Assembly: GCF_027595985.1 (NCBI RefSeq)
Contig: NC_073302.1
Coordinates: 219,052,354-219,116,353, forward strand
Direction of reading: 5' to 3'
DNA from: Sorex araneus
Lineage: Eukaryota; Chordata; Mammalia; Eulipotyphla; Soricidae
DNA: 64,000 bases
A program made the position numbers and the translations under genes. Shown here in pieces: positions 21,781 to 32,560 of the stretch. The first letter of the stretch is position 1, and each line of letters begins with the position of its first letter. Below the pieces are notes generated by a model. It did not search any database. It was not told where the DNA came from and saw only the letters and a program-made list of their open reading frames with translations.

Positions 21781-22785
21781 TTTTTTTTTTTTAATTTATT
21801 TATTTTTAATTAGAGAATCACCGTGAGGGTACAGTTACAGATTTATACACTTTTGTGCTTATACTTCCCTCATACAAAGTTTGGGAACCCATCCCTTCAC
21901 CAGTGCCCATTCTCCACCACCCGTAAACCCAGTGTCCCTCCCACCCTCCCCAATCCCATCTCCCCCCCACCCCACCCTGCCACTGTGGCAAGGCATTCCC
22001 TTCTGTTTTCTCTCTCTAATTAGCTGTTGTGGTTTGCAATAAAGGTGTTGAGTGGCCTCTGTGCTCAGTCTCTAGCCCTCATTCAGCCCGCAACTCCCTT
22101 CCCCCACATGGCCTTCGACTACAATGTAGTTGGTGATCGCTTCTCTGAGTTGACCTTTCCCCGGAACGTGAGGCCAGCCTAGAAGCCATGGAGTCAACCT
22201 CCTGGTACTTATTTCTACGGTTCTTGGGTGTTAGTCTCCCACTCTGTTATTCTATATACCATAGATGAGTGCAATCTTTCTATGTCTGTCTCTCTCTTTC
22301 TGACTCATTTCACTCAGCATGAAACTTTTCATGCCCATCCACTTAACTACAAAATTCTTGACCTCCTTTTTTCTAACAGCTGCATAGTATTCCATTGTAT
22401 AGATGTACCAAAGTTTCCTCAACCAGTCATCCGTTCTGGGGCATTCGGGTTTTTTCCAGATTCTGGCTATTGTAAACAGTGCTGCGATGAACATACATGT
22501 GCAGATGTTGTTTCGATTGTACTTTTTTGCCTCTCTGGGATATATTCCCAGCAGTGGTATTGCTGGGTCAAATGGGAATTCAATATCTAATTTTTTGAGA
22601 GTCGTCCAAATTGTTTTCCAGAAGGGCTGAACCAGTCGGCATTCCCACCAGCAGTGAAGAAGGGTCCCTTTCTCCCCACATCCTCTCCAACAGCGGTTGC
22701 TTTTGTTCTTTTGGATGTGTGCTGGTCTCTGTGGTGTGAGGTGGTATCTCATGGTTGTTTTGATCTGCATCTCTCTGATGATTAG
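21781..22785 (-). mobile_element. LINE-1, 3' part of a twin-primed insertion
   Basis: Minus strand: poly(A) as T12 at left, G-rich 3'UTR, then the end of ORF2 (frame 22252-22770: zinc-knuckle-like [14 protein letters not shown], then [26 protein letters not shown]). Nearly identical to the matching part of the copy at 46219. Joined at 22785/22786 to an L1 piece in the opposite orientation. Confidence 0.95.
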
Positions 22786-23335
22786 AGACTACTTTGAAAG
22801 TCTTTACGCCACAAAAAAGGAGAACCTAAAAGAAATGGATGGATTCCTTGATTCCTACAATCTCCCAAGACTGAAGAAAGAAGACCTGGAATACCTGAAT
22901 AGACCCATCAATGTTAAGGAAATTGAAACGGTAATCAAAAACCTCCCCAAAAACAAAAGCCCAGGCCCAGATGGTTTCACTGGCGAATTCTTCCAAACAT
23001 TTAAAGAAGACCTATTGCCTGTTTTCCTCAAACTTTTCCAGGAAATTGAAGAAACAGGAACTCTCCCAAACAGTTTCTATGAAGCACATATCTCCCTAAT
23101 ACCAAAAGCAAACAAAGACACCACTAAGAAAGAAAATTACAGACCAATTTCCCTGATGAACACCGATGCGAAGATCCTCAACAAAATACTAGCAAATAGG
23201 ATCCAACAACTCATCAAAAAGATCATACATCACGACCAAGTGGGATTCATCCCAGGGATGCAAGGATGGTTTAACATTCGGAAATCAATCAACATAATCC
23301 AGCATATCAACAAAACTAAAGATAAAAACCATATG
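22786..23335 (+). mobile_element. LINE-1, inverted 5' part of the same insertion
   Basis: Plus-strand ORF2 from [13 protein letters not shown] through [28 protein letters not shown] and [13 protein letters not shown] to KNHMI, then it stops at the target duplication. The frame is unbroken. About 1.5 kb between KNHMI and the start of the minus piece is missing. Outer flanks ATCGCTCCAGCCTTT (21768-21782 and 23336-23350) enclose both pieces, so they arrived in one event, the signature of twin priming. Confidence 0.95.
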
Positions 23336-23493
23336 ATCGCTCCAGCCTTTATACCTGTAGCATATATTTAAAATTCTTGACAGCTTTAAATTCGGGGAAA
23401 TTTATTCTTTGATTTTTTAAATATTCTTTTTCCCTTAAATTTCACATAATACAAGCAGGAAAGACTTACCAGAAACTTTCTAAACTGGTTGTA

Positions 23494-25601
23494 TCACTTG
23501 TGGTCCTGTTGATCTTCAATTTGCTCAAGGTGGGGCCAGTAACGTCGCCATTTGTCCATGTCGCGTACCAGTGCAGCCCAATGATATCTGCTTGCTCCAG
23601 GAACAGAAAGAGCCTCAAGCCATTCATTCAGGGATTTGATGAAGAAATCTGACTATCAAGTTGGTGGGCAGCCATGCAGTCTTCTGATATCCCGTGGAAT
23701 CCAGTCGGTAACAGCTCTAGTCCAGTGGTCGTCTCTGAATCACATTACATGACCGGCTGATCTGATTTTTGATGCCTTGGCAAACAAGACAGCATCCCTG
23801 AATCTTGACCATTGACGGAGGTAAGAACTCCAAATTCCTTCTCTCACTTAAGTGAGACATGATACTCCTAGCATAGCTCTTTCAATTCCTCTTTGGGATA
23901 TCCTAATAGGATTCTCATCCTGTTTGCATAGGGCCCAGGTCTCTGAGGCATATGTTAGTGCAGGAAGAACGGTAGAATCGTAAAGATGTGCCCGGAGTCA
24001 GAGGTTCTTCGTCCTCTTAACCACTTCTTTGATGATCTTAAAGACATTCCATGCTGCGCTCTTCCTCCTGTGCAGTTCTGGTGCTAAGTCATTCTTCATG
24101 TTGATTTCTCGACCCAGATACACATAGCTGCTGCATTCGGAGGTGTTAGTACCATTGAGAGTAAATGGAACATGTGGAACTACTTTGTTTTTCATTCTCT
24201 TATTGAGATTCACCTGCAATTCGACCTTTCCACACTTGCAGTTGAAGTCAGCCAGCATTTGTGACACTTGGCTAATGTTTGGCGTTATGAGAATGATGTC
24301 AACAGCGAAGTGGAGGTGGTGGAATTGCCGACCATCTATCTTCACTCCCATTCCTTCCCATTCCAGTTGTCACATGTTGTTCTCAAGGGTGGCACTGAAG
24401 AGTTTTGGTGAAATGGTATCGCCCCGCCACACCCCTCTCTTTATGTCAATGATCATTTCCTTGTAGAATGGTGAGATCCTGGTGGTGAATACACAATAAA
24501 GCTCATGCAGGATTTTGATATACTGAGTTTGAACGCCCTGTTTGTCTAGGGCTTTGATGACTGCTTCGGTCTCAACAGAATCAAAGGCCTTCTTTAAGTC
24601 AATGAACATTAGACAGAGCGGCATCTTGAACTCTCGAAACTTCAATGAGTTTGGTTACTGTATGAATATGGTCTATCGTGCTGAATCCCCTTCAGAACCC
24701 GGCTTGCTCGCATAGTTGTCCTTCGTCTAGTGTTCTGCTTATTCTATTTGGGATGACACGAGTGAACAACTTGTAGACGACAGACAGCAGGCAGATTCGG
24801 CGATAGTTGCTGATGTTGTTGGTGTCTCCCTTCTTGTACAACAGAACGGTCCTACTGGTTTTCCACTGAGATGGAACTTTGCATTCAGACAGGTAGCGTG
24901 TAAAGAGGCGAGCCAGTGTATTGATGAATACTGATGGCAGATTCTTCAGGTGTTCAGGTCTGACCTTGTCCAGACCAGGTGCTGTACTTGTCTTTACCAA
25001 CGAAATGGGATGCCGGATTTTGGAAGGGAAGACGTTAGGAACGACGTATTCATCCTGCGGAATTTGGTATGAGGGCAGGTGGACATGGCTGTCAAAGAGA
25101 TCCGAGTAGAAATTGTGAATAATCCTCTCCATTGCCTTTCTGGAAGATGTGATAGATCCATCAGGACGTCGGAGGCCAGTCATCTTGGTCTTGTAGTCGG
25201 CAAAGAACAGGAGAGTGTTTCGAATACTTTTTTTGGCTTCTGCTGCATGGGCCAACACTGCTGCTCTTCTCTCTTTGAGGTCTCCCTTTATCTCATCTCT
25301 GCACAGCTTTGTGAACTCGGTCGTTAGCTTGTGGTTGCCTGAGGCTCGTGCCAAACCACATTGACGAATGAGCTCAAGAGTTTCCGAAGACAGGCATCTG
25401 TTTGTGGCTTTCTCACTCTCGGCATTCTTTGCACATTCATGGAGGTGCTGAACCAGTCGATCGTATTCCTCATTGATGTTCTCAAGGACGGCATCTACCC
25501 ACGTTGCTGCAATAGTGCCAAAGAGCTCCCAGTTGGTCATTCTGGGAGTTGCCTTCTTAGACTTAAATTTTGCAGGCCTTTCTCTATGCTCTGTGAAGTA
25601 G
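23494..25601 (-). mobile_element. RTE-clade LINE, 5'-truncated, 12-bp target duplication
   Basis: A 2.1-kb minus-strand element with perfect flanks AAACTGGTTGTA (23482-23493 and 25602-25613). It has no poly(A) and ends ...CACAAGTGA. It encodes the linker, reverse transcriptase and C-terminal region of an RTE-type protein. The last ~60 bases match the 3' tail of type B SINEs. The endonuclease and 5' end are missing. Confidence 0.93.
23560..25601 (-). pseudogene. RTE reverse transcriptase ORF, broken
   Basis: Main frame 24692-25601 reads from the truncation point through KVRPEHLKNLPSVFINTLARL, WKTSRTVLLYKKGD and SNYRRICLLSVVYKLFTRV to LCEQAGF. Frameshifts follow, with LCLMFIDLKKAFDSVE in 24370-24645 and the palm in 23998-24351. 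The catalytic box is FAVD (24298-24309) where an active enzyme has FADD, so the first of the paired aspartates is valine. The most 5' predicted Met (25663) lies outside the element. Inactive. Confidence 0.9.
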
Positions 25602-25624
25602 AAACTGGTTGTAAGTAGTTTTAT

Positions 25625-26190
25625 TAAAACGTGATTCACTCGCATGCCATGCAATTTACCCATTTGAAGTGTAAAAATTAGTGATCTCTAGTTTATTAAC
25701 AGATTTCTACAATCATATTACCACCTGTCAATTTTCATTACCTCAAACAGGAACCCCAGGACCCTTTAATAGTTATTCACTGTTTTTTATCAATGACCCC
25801 AGAAATAATTGATTTGCTGTATCTTTCTATGTATTTGCCTATTCTGGACATTTCATTTGAGTGGGGCGATACAATGTCTGGTTTTTTGTGATTAGCTTTT
25901 TTCATTTAGTCTAATATATTTTTGATTCATTAGTGCTCTTTTTCATTGGTGCTCTTGCATGTACAAAGTCTTCATTTTTGTTATTGAATGATATCCTACT
26001 GTGTAGATACATTATATTGATCTGTGCACCAGTAGGTTGGCTTGTTTTGATGTTATAGCTATTATGAAAATTGTGATGCTATTCTTTTAAATTTTGTGTG
26101 TTATGTTTCCATTTATTTTGTGCATATTACCTGGGAGTAGAATTATTAGAACTTAAAATAAATTTATATTTGACTTTGAGAAGGGTGGGA
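25625..26190 (-). mobile_element. Old L1 3' region (interrupted by a SINE)
   Basis: In order on the plus strand: CATTTGAAGTGTAAAAATTAGTG, a region with GTATTTGCCTATTCTGGACATTTC, TGAATGATATCCTACTGTGTAGATACATTATATT and GGGAGTAGAATTATTAGAAC, the layout of ancient mammalian L1 3' ends in reverse. It resumes after the SINE at 26360-26440 (TTTCCACCAACAAAGTATC). Confidence 0.65.
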
Positions 26191-26194
26191 GAGT

Positions 26195-26340
26195 TGGAAC
26201 ACACCTGGTGGTGCTCAGGGCTTACTTCTGGCACACAGGGATCACTCCTAGTGATAATTGGGGACCACATGCGGTGCCAGGGATTAAGTGGGTTTCAGCC
26301 CTTTGCAAGTCAAGTACCTTCACATCTGTACATTCTCTTT
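26195..26340 (-). mobile_element. Diverged SINE, type A
   Basis: AACACACCTGGTGGTGCTCAGG ... GGGGACCACATGCGGTGCCAGGGATTAAG ... TTTGCAAGTCAAGTACC. Old copy inserted in the L1 remnant. Confidence 0.7.
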
Positions 26341-26440
26341 TTTCTTTTTGATAAATTTTTAAAATAAACTTCTGTAAATTTTCCAAAGTGACAGAACTAT
26401 TCTACATTTCCACCAACAAAGTATCATTTCTCATATGTCT

Positions 26441-27025
26441 ATATCATCATGGAGTGTAATAATTAACCATAATAAAGAACAATTGAATTGGCACCTTTGA
26501 CCCAGTCCGTCCAGCAGGATGAGTCACTGAAACAGATGCTTGGGATGTTCAAGTTGCAAACTAGCCTTGATAGCACAAACAGGGGCATACTCTAGCCATT
26601 TACTGAAGACTGTTTCTGCTCCCTCTCCCTGGCTCTCTGGCTCTAGGCAGCATGAGCCATTGTCTCCATTAATAGATATGTTGAGAATGGTTAATAGCTA
26701 CACTAAAAGCAATGGTGGAGATATTTACAAAGCTGTGGCCATATGGTTACACACAATCAGAAAGCACCTCTAAAATATGGTATTAAAGTCCTCATGATTT
26801 TCTTTTCTATTCTTGCCTGGGCACATATTTGCAGCCCTTATGTCTACACTAAATTAAACTTGTTTAACCCAAGGGACTATCCCAACATTTCAGGGCTTTT
26901 TGTCAAGACATTTCCGGAAATAATCCTCCACAAAGAATAATTGTTATTGGCTGACTTTATGTCTATATAGACCCTAGTGAGTGTGAAGTTTTATGTCATT
27001 GTAAACTTTTTTGGAGCTGATAGAC
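26441..27025. other. Unassigned sequence
   Basis: No gene or repeat I can support. ORFs of 77 and 65 codons look fortuitous. Confidence 0.5.
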
Positions 27026-27027
27026 TT

Positions 27028-27160
27028 TGGGGCCTCACCCGACAATGCTAAGGATCACTGTCAGTGGTGCTCAGGGGTCCAAGTGGTACTGAGCATCAAA
27101 CTGGGCTCTTCCCATGCCAGACAAGTGCTGTAACTCCTGTCCTAGACCTCCAGCTCCTCA
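27028..27160 (-). mobile_element. Diverged SINE, type A
   Basis: GGGCCTCACCCGACAATGCT ... GGTGCTCAGGGGTCCAAGTGG ... CATGCCAGACAAGTGCTGTAAC. Old, minus strand. Confidence 0.65.
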
Positions 27161-27327
27161 GCATGATTGTCATCATTAGTACTGTTTTATTAATGTTGTT
27201 TCCTTAATCATAACTATGTCGGGTCTTTTTCCCCCATGCTAATTCTTCATTTATATAGTTTCTTCGGACAAATGTCTATTCAGAAATTTTACTTATATCT
27301 TAAATTGAAAAATTCATAAGATTACGT

Positions 27328-27486
27328 TGTGTTTTTTCTCTTTGTTTTTGTTCTTTGGTGGATCACACTCAGTGTTACTCCTTGATCTGTGCTCAGTGAT
27401 CACTCCTGGTGAAGCACAAAGGATTGAACTCAGGTTGCTATGCACAGGGCAAGCACCCTGCCTGCTGTTCCATCTCTCCAGGCCAT
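27328..27486 (-). mobile_element. Diverged SINE, type A
   Basis: GGATCACACTCAGTGTTACTCC ... GGATTGAACTCAGGTTGC ... GGGCAAGCACCCTGCC. Old, minus strand. Confidence 0.75.
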
Positions 27487-27618
27487 TAGTAGTTTCCTCT
27501 GAGCAGGGTGCCCAGTTTAATACTGGACATTGATGGAAAGCAGTGAGATAATCCTGCTGGGGTTTACATCAGTTTCTGGGGGGGGCAAGATTGATCTGTG
27601 GCATCTAATCTATGCCTT

Positions 27619-27874
27619 GGACTGGAGTGATAGCACAGCGGGTGGGACATTTGCCTTGCACGCGGCCGAACTGGGTTCTATTCCTTCATCCCTCTCGGAG
27701 AGTCCAGCAAGCTACCGAGAGTACCCCACCCGCACGGCAGAGCCTGGTAAGCTTCCCATGGCGTATTCAATATGCCAAAAACAGTAACAAGTCTCACAAT
27801 GGAGACGTTACTGGTGCCCGCTCGAGCAAATCCATGAACAGCAGGACAACAGTGCTATAGTGCTACAGTGCTAC
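27619..27874 (+). mobile_element. SINE, type B (RTE-like tail)
   Basis: Head GGACTGGAGTGATAGCACAGC, B box GGGTTCTATTCC, body with GTATTCAATATGCC, and end GGAGACGTTACTGGTGCCCG followed by CAGTGCTATAGTGCTACAGTGC. Flanks TCTATGCCTT (27609-27618 and 27875-27884). Confidence 0.93.
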
Positions 27875-28296
27875 TCTATGCCTTATACTTATACTAAATC
27901 TTTCTTATACCTTATTACTCCCCAATAAACTCTAGCTTTATCAAATAGAAAATATGTCTCCCAGGCATTCTGTGGTTTTAAGTATACAAGTTCTCCTCAC
28001 AGATACTCCATGTCATATTTTATGACATATTATTTTTCTATAGCTTATATTTAACTCACCAGTGATTTGCCAAATCTAGTTTTATATCCTAAAAAAGATC
28101 GGACATTATATTTCCCATATTGGCTTACTATGAAAACTGTCAAATTTTTAAAAACTCGATCTGTTGGTTCTAAAATTATTCCTAGAGGAAATGAAAATAT
28201 AGCTTAAAAGTGGGGAAATCTAGGACATCTGACTGGTATAATCAAAATGACTATTTTTCTACTAATATAACTATATTTATCTTTAATTACATACAG

Positions 28297-28504
28297 GGAC
28301 TGGAGTGATAGAACAGCAGGTAAGGCATTTGTCTTGCACGAGGTCGACCTGGGTTCAATTTTTCCATCCCTCTCAGAGAGCCTGGCAAGCTACCTGTAGC
28401 ATATTGAATATGCCAAAAACAGTAACAAGTCACACAATGGAAACATTACTGCTTCCCGCTCAAACAAATCAATGAGCAACGGAATGACAGTGCTACAGTG
28501 CTAA
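28297..28504 (+). mobile_element. SINE, type B (RTE-like tail), internal deletion
   Basis: Complete head and tail but one of the two GGCAAGCTACC repeats in the body is missing, making it ~45 bp shorter than usual. Confidence 0.9.
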
Positions 28505-29170
28505 ATAGATACAAAGATTGCTTATACAGCTGAAAATAATAATTTGTCCTTTAGTATGTAAGAGATCATTAAAATTAATCATTCTGGATATTTCCAAACT
28601 ATGGAAAACAGAACAAACTATATATTTGTTTTATGTGAGTTCAATTATTTGGATGCAAAATGCTCTCAATAAATGTCTTTTCAAACAAACTGATAAAGCA
28701 ATTATTTTTAAAACATCCTGTTACTTTTCAAAACAACACTGTAAAAATAGAACTATCTGGATTTGTACAAAAAATACAGTAATTGAACGAAATATATAAT
28801 CAAAGGAAGAGTTTGCTTACTCCCATTAGCAGACTACTAGACCTATTGATAGTTAATCTAAATTCCAAACAGGATTTCTTTCTTTCTTGCTTTCTCAAAA
28901 GAAAAAAATTAATAGATAAATTCTTCTTCACCATCAACCAAGCACATATGAACTGATTATTCTAAGCACTGCTTCACAAGATTTGATGTTCATATCAGTG
29001 AGGAAGTACTAATTAAGATGGAAACTCTCACTTCATATGTCTGGGGATACTTCAGAGTCTTCGTTTCTGCAGGTGGGACTAGTATCACAGGGAACAAGAC
29101 TTAGGGGATCAAAAGCTCCAAGAACTTTCTCAGGATAACACATTACAAGTCTATAATATATAACTTCTTT
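28505..29170. other. Unassigned AT-rich sequence
   Basis: No gene or repeat recognised. The 93-codon ORF at 28518-28799 has no known relative that I can name. Confidence 0.5.
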
Positions 29171-29182
29171 TAAATAGTTCCT

Positions 29183-29349
29183 ACAGAACTTGAATTACAG
29201 TACAGTGCGTAGGGTGTTTGCATTGCACGTGGCTGTCCGGGTTCAATTCCTGGTATCCTGTTCAGTCCTCTGAGCTCACCAAGAGTGAATCCTGAGCACA
29301 GAGTCAGGAGTAACCAGCGCATCTCCAGGTCTGATGTAAACAAATAAAA
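29183..29349 (+). mobile_element. Diverged SINE, type A
   Basis: Head ATTACAGTACAGTGCGTAGGG, B box GGGTTCAATTCC, decayed body, A-rich end. Flanks TAAATAGTTCCT (29171-29182) and TAAATAGTTGCT (29350-29361). Confidence 0.85.
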
Positions 29350-29361
29350 TAAATAGTTGCT

Positions 29362-29611
29362 GCATGTTTTTTCAGAGATCAATTACCATGAAAAAATCTA
29401 TTAAATGTTAAGCATAAAGAGTAACATCTGGTAGTGTTCTGCACACTTGTTTTTTCATCTAATATATCTTGTAGAATGTTTGATTTTTTTTTAATTCTGA
29501 CCTACTTTTCTGAATCATTAGTTTTTATATACGAGAGCTACTAAGTCAGTGTGTAAATCATGTGCTCAGATAATATGCAGGAATCTGTTACACTTCATAA
29601 TTTTGATAGTT
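29362..29611. other. Unassigned AT-rich sequence
   Basis: Nothing recognised between the SINE and the RTE copy. Confidence 0.5.
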
Positions 29612-29622
29612 AATTCATTTTT

Positions 29623-31135
29623 CAAATTCCGCAGGATGGATATGTCATTCCCAACATTCTCCCTTCTGAAATCCGACACGCCATTTCGCTGGTAAAGACT
29701 CGAACAGCACCTGGTCCGGACAAGGTCAGACCCAAACACCTGAAGAATCTGCTGCCAGTACTCATCAATACACTGGCCTGACTCTTCACACGCTACCTGT
29801 CTGAATGCAAGATTCCATCCCAGTGGAAAACCAGTAGGACCGTTCTGTTGTACAAGAAGGGAGACATCCATGACATCAGCAACTATCACCCAATCTGCCT
29901 GCTGTCTGTCATCTACAAGTTGTTCACTTGTGTCATCCTGAATAGAATAGGCAGAACACTAGATGAAGGACAACCATGCGAGCAAGCCGGGTTCTGAAGG
30001 AGATTCAGCACGATAGACCATATCCGCACAGTGACCAAACTCATTGAAGTTTCAAGAGTTCAAGATGCCGCTCTGTCTAACATTCATCGACTTAAAGAAG
30101 GCCTTTGATTCTGTTGAGACTGAAGCGGTCATGGAAGCCCTAGCCAAATAGAGCATTTAAACTCAGTATATCAAAATCCTCCATGAGCTTTATTGTGTAT
30201 TCACCACCAGGATCTCACCATTCTACAAGGAAGTGATCATTGATGTAAAGAGAGAGTGCGGCAAGGTGATACTATTTCACCAAAACTCTTCTGTGCCGCC
30301 CTTGAGAACATCATGCGACAACTGGAATGGGAAGCAATGGGAGTGAAGATAGATGGCTGGTAATTACACCACCTCTGCTTTGCTGTTGACATCGTTCTCA
30401 TAACACCAAACATTAGCCAAGTGGCACAAATGCTGGCCGACTTCAATCATGAGTGTGGAAAGGTCGGATTGCAGCTGAATCTCAACACGATGATGTTCAC
30501 GAAAAACGAACTGGTCCCTGAAGCTCCATTTGCTCTCAATGGAATGAACATCTTCGAATGCAGCCGCTTTGTGTACCTGGGTTGAGAAATCAACATGAGG
30601 AACGACTTGGTGCCAGAACTGCGCAGGAGGAAGAGAGCAGCATGGAATGCATTCAATAGCGTCGAAGAGGTGGTTAAGAGAACGAAGAACCTCTGACTCT
30701 GGGCACATCTTTTCGATTCCACCATTCTTCCTGCACTAACATATGCCTCAGAGACCTGGGCCCTATGCAAACAGGATGAGAATCCTATTAGGATATCCCA
30801 AAGAGGAATCGAAAGAGCTATGCTAGGAGTATCATGTCTCACTCAAGTGAGAGAAGGAATCCGGAGTTCTGATCTCCGTCGACTGTCAAAAATCAGGGAT
30901 GCTGTCTTGTTTGCCAAGGCATCAAAAATCAGATGGGCTGGTCATGTAATGTGATTCAGAGACGACTGCTGGACTAAAGCTGTTACCGACTGGATTCCAC
31001 GGGATGTCAGAAGACTTCGTGGCCGCCCACCAACTAGATGGTCAGATTTCTTCATCAAATCTCTGAATGAATGATTTGAGGCTCTTCCTGTTCCTGGAGC
31101 GAGCAGATATCATTGGGCTGCACTAGCTCGTGACA
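29623..31135 (+). pseudogene. RTE reverse transcriptase ORF, broken
   Basis: Codes for TAPGPDKVRPKHLKNL, WKTSRTVLLYKKGD and the LPICLLSV-type region, with the AFDSVE motif around 30100-30120. The palm box is FAVD (30379-30390) as in the other copy. The C-terminal region contains [50 protein letters not shown] and ARDRDKW. Several in-frame stops and shifts break it, for example TGA after INTLA (about 29780). Both copies lack the first catalytic aspartate. Confidence 0.9.
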
Positions 31136-31189
31136 GGGACAAATGGAGATGTTACTGGGACCCACTCAGGTCTACAAGTGATACAAGTG
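29623..31189 (+). mobile_element. RTE-clade LINE, 5'-truncated, 11-bp target duplication
   Basis: A 1.57-kb plus-strand copy of the same family as 23494-25601, flanked by AATTCATTTTT (29612-29622 and 31190-31200). It ends TACAAGTGATACAAGTGA with no poly(A). It is truncated about 0.6 kb further 3' than the minus-strand copy. Confidence 0.93.
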
Positions 31190-31200
31190 AATTCATTTTT

Positions 31201-31726
31201 TACAAAACAGATATAATATGTAAATATGTATCTTTCAGCAAAAGGTTCTTTGGAGTTTCTTTGTTTTAAAGAGTACTTGGTTCAGTACTTGTTTTTGGTA
31301 AAAAAAAATAGTTGCATATCAATAGGATTTTAGTTGTTGCATTTTATAAATATCAATTCTACCACATCTATTCAAATAGAGAGAATTTCATTTCTTCTGT
31401 GGTATTTATACTTTCTTCTTTTTCTTTTGGTTGGCTAATATTTGCAGGAGAAATTGTAGTAAGAGAAGATTTTTTTTTCTACATCTTAATGAGGATATTT
31501 CTGCTTTTTATTTTTTGATATGTTGATGACCTTATGAGTTCTCCAGGTACTACTTCTATATCCCTGCATCTAATCATTCTCCCACCTTCTCTCATGTGTC
31601 TATCTGTGTGTATGAACAGGCTTATAGTAATGTCAAAATATTAGTTATACATCGATTCCTTTACCTGATGAGTGTTTAAAATTGAATTTCAACATTGTAC
31701 TATATAACTTTCTAGAATATAAAAAT
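31201..31726. other. Unassigned AT-rich sequence
   Basis: No gene recognised. 31500-31670 could be a decayed L1 fragment but is too diverged to claim. Confidence 0.45.
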
Positions 31727-31736
31727 AATTACCTTC

Positions 31737-31898
31737 TGGGGGCTGGAGAGATAGCACAGCGGGTAGGGCGTTTGCCTTGCACGCGGCCGACCCGGGTTCG
31801 AATCCCAGTATCCCATATGGTCCCCTGAGCACGACCAGGGGTAATTCCTGAGTGCAAAGCCAGGAGTAACCCTTTGCATTGCCAGGTGTGACCCAAAA

Positions 31899-31931
<33 letters not shown>
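31737..31931 (+). mobile_element. Young SINE, type A, intact promoter and long A tail
   Basis: The best preserved type A copy here: GGGGGCTGGAGAGATAGCAC, A box TAGCACAGCGGGTAGGG, B box GGGTTCGAATCCC, complete body and an A tail of about 33. Flanks AATTACCTTC (31727-31736 and 31932-31941). Intact RNA polymerase III boxes and the pure tail point to a recent insertion. Confidence 0.97.
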
Positions 31932-31935
<4 letters not shown>

Positions 31936-32209
31936 ACCTTCAAATACAGCATTGCCTGGATTATACTAATGTATTCATAATGTTGAATCCATTTTTTCAC
32001 CCTCTGTATCTTGGTTTCTCATAAAATAGTATTCCTTTCACTTATAACTTGATTCAATAAAAATTATATACAATAAGCTAGACATGGAATATACTATGTG
32101 ATGAATCTTGAAATATGTTCCACATCTCTAAATATATCACAATCAAGATATAAAAGATTTACATCACATTGCAAAGTTTCCTATGATTCTTTCTGACTCA
32201 TTTTTCCTT

Positions 32210-32560
32210 CCACTCTTAATTTGAGATTACTGTTATCTATGTTCTACCACTCTAGTTTTATTTTTTAGAGTTTCATATTTTTTAAAATGGAGCTATAGAA
32301 TACTTCACTTTTTGTCTCATATTTTCCATTCAATGTAATAGACTGTTGCATGAATAAGTGGTGTGTTGCTTTTTATTGCTTCATAGTCTCCACTATAGAT
32401 AATTTATTAGATAAGTTATTGTTTTATGCATTTATCAATTGATAAACATTGTCCCCTAGTTTTGCTAATTACAAACATGACATTTATATGCAAATTTTGC
32501 ATATATATATGTGTGTTCTTATCTGTTGTATTTACCCTATATGTGAAGTAGTCAAATAAT
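32210..32560 (-). mobile_element. Old L1 3' region (weak)
   Basis: Follows the same order as other ancient L1 3' ends in this window (TCTACCACTCTAGT, AATGGAGCTATAGAATACTTC, TGCATGAATAAG, ATTTATCAATTGATAAACATTG). Very diverged. Confidence 0.4.
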
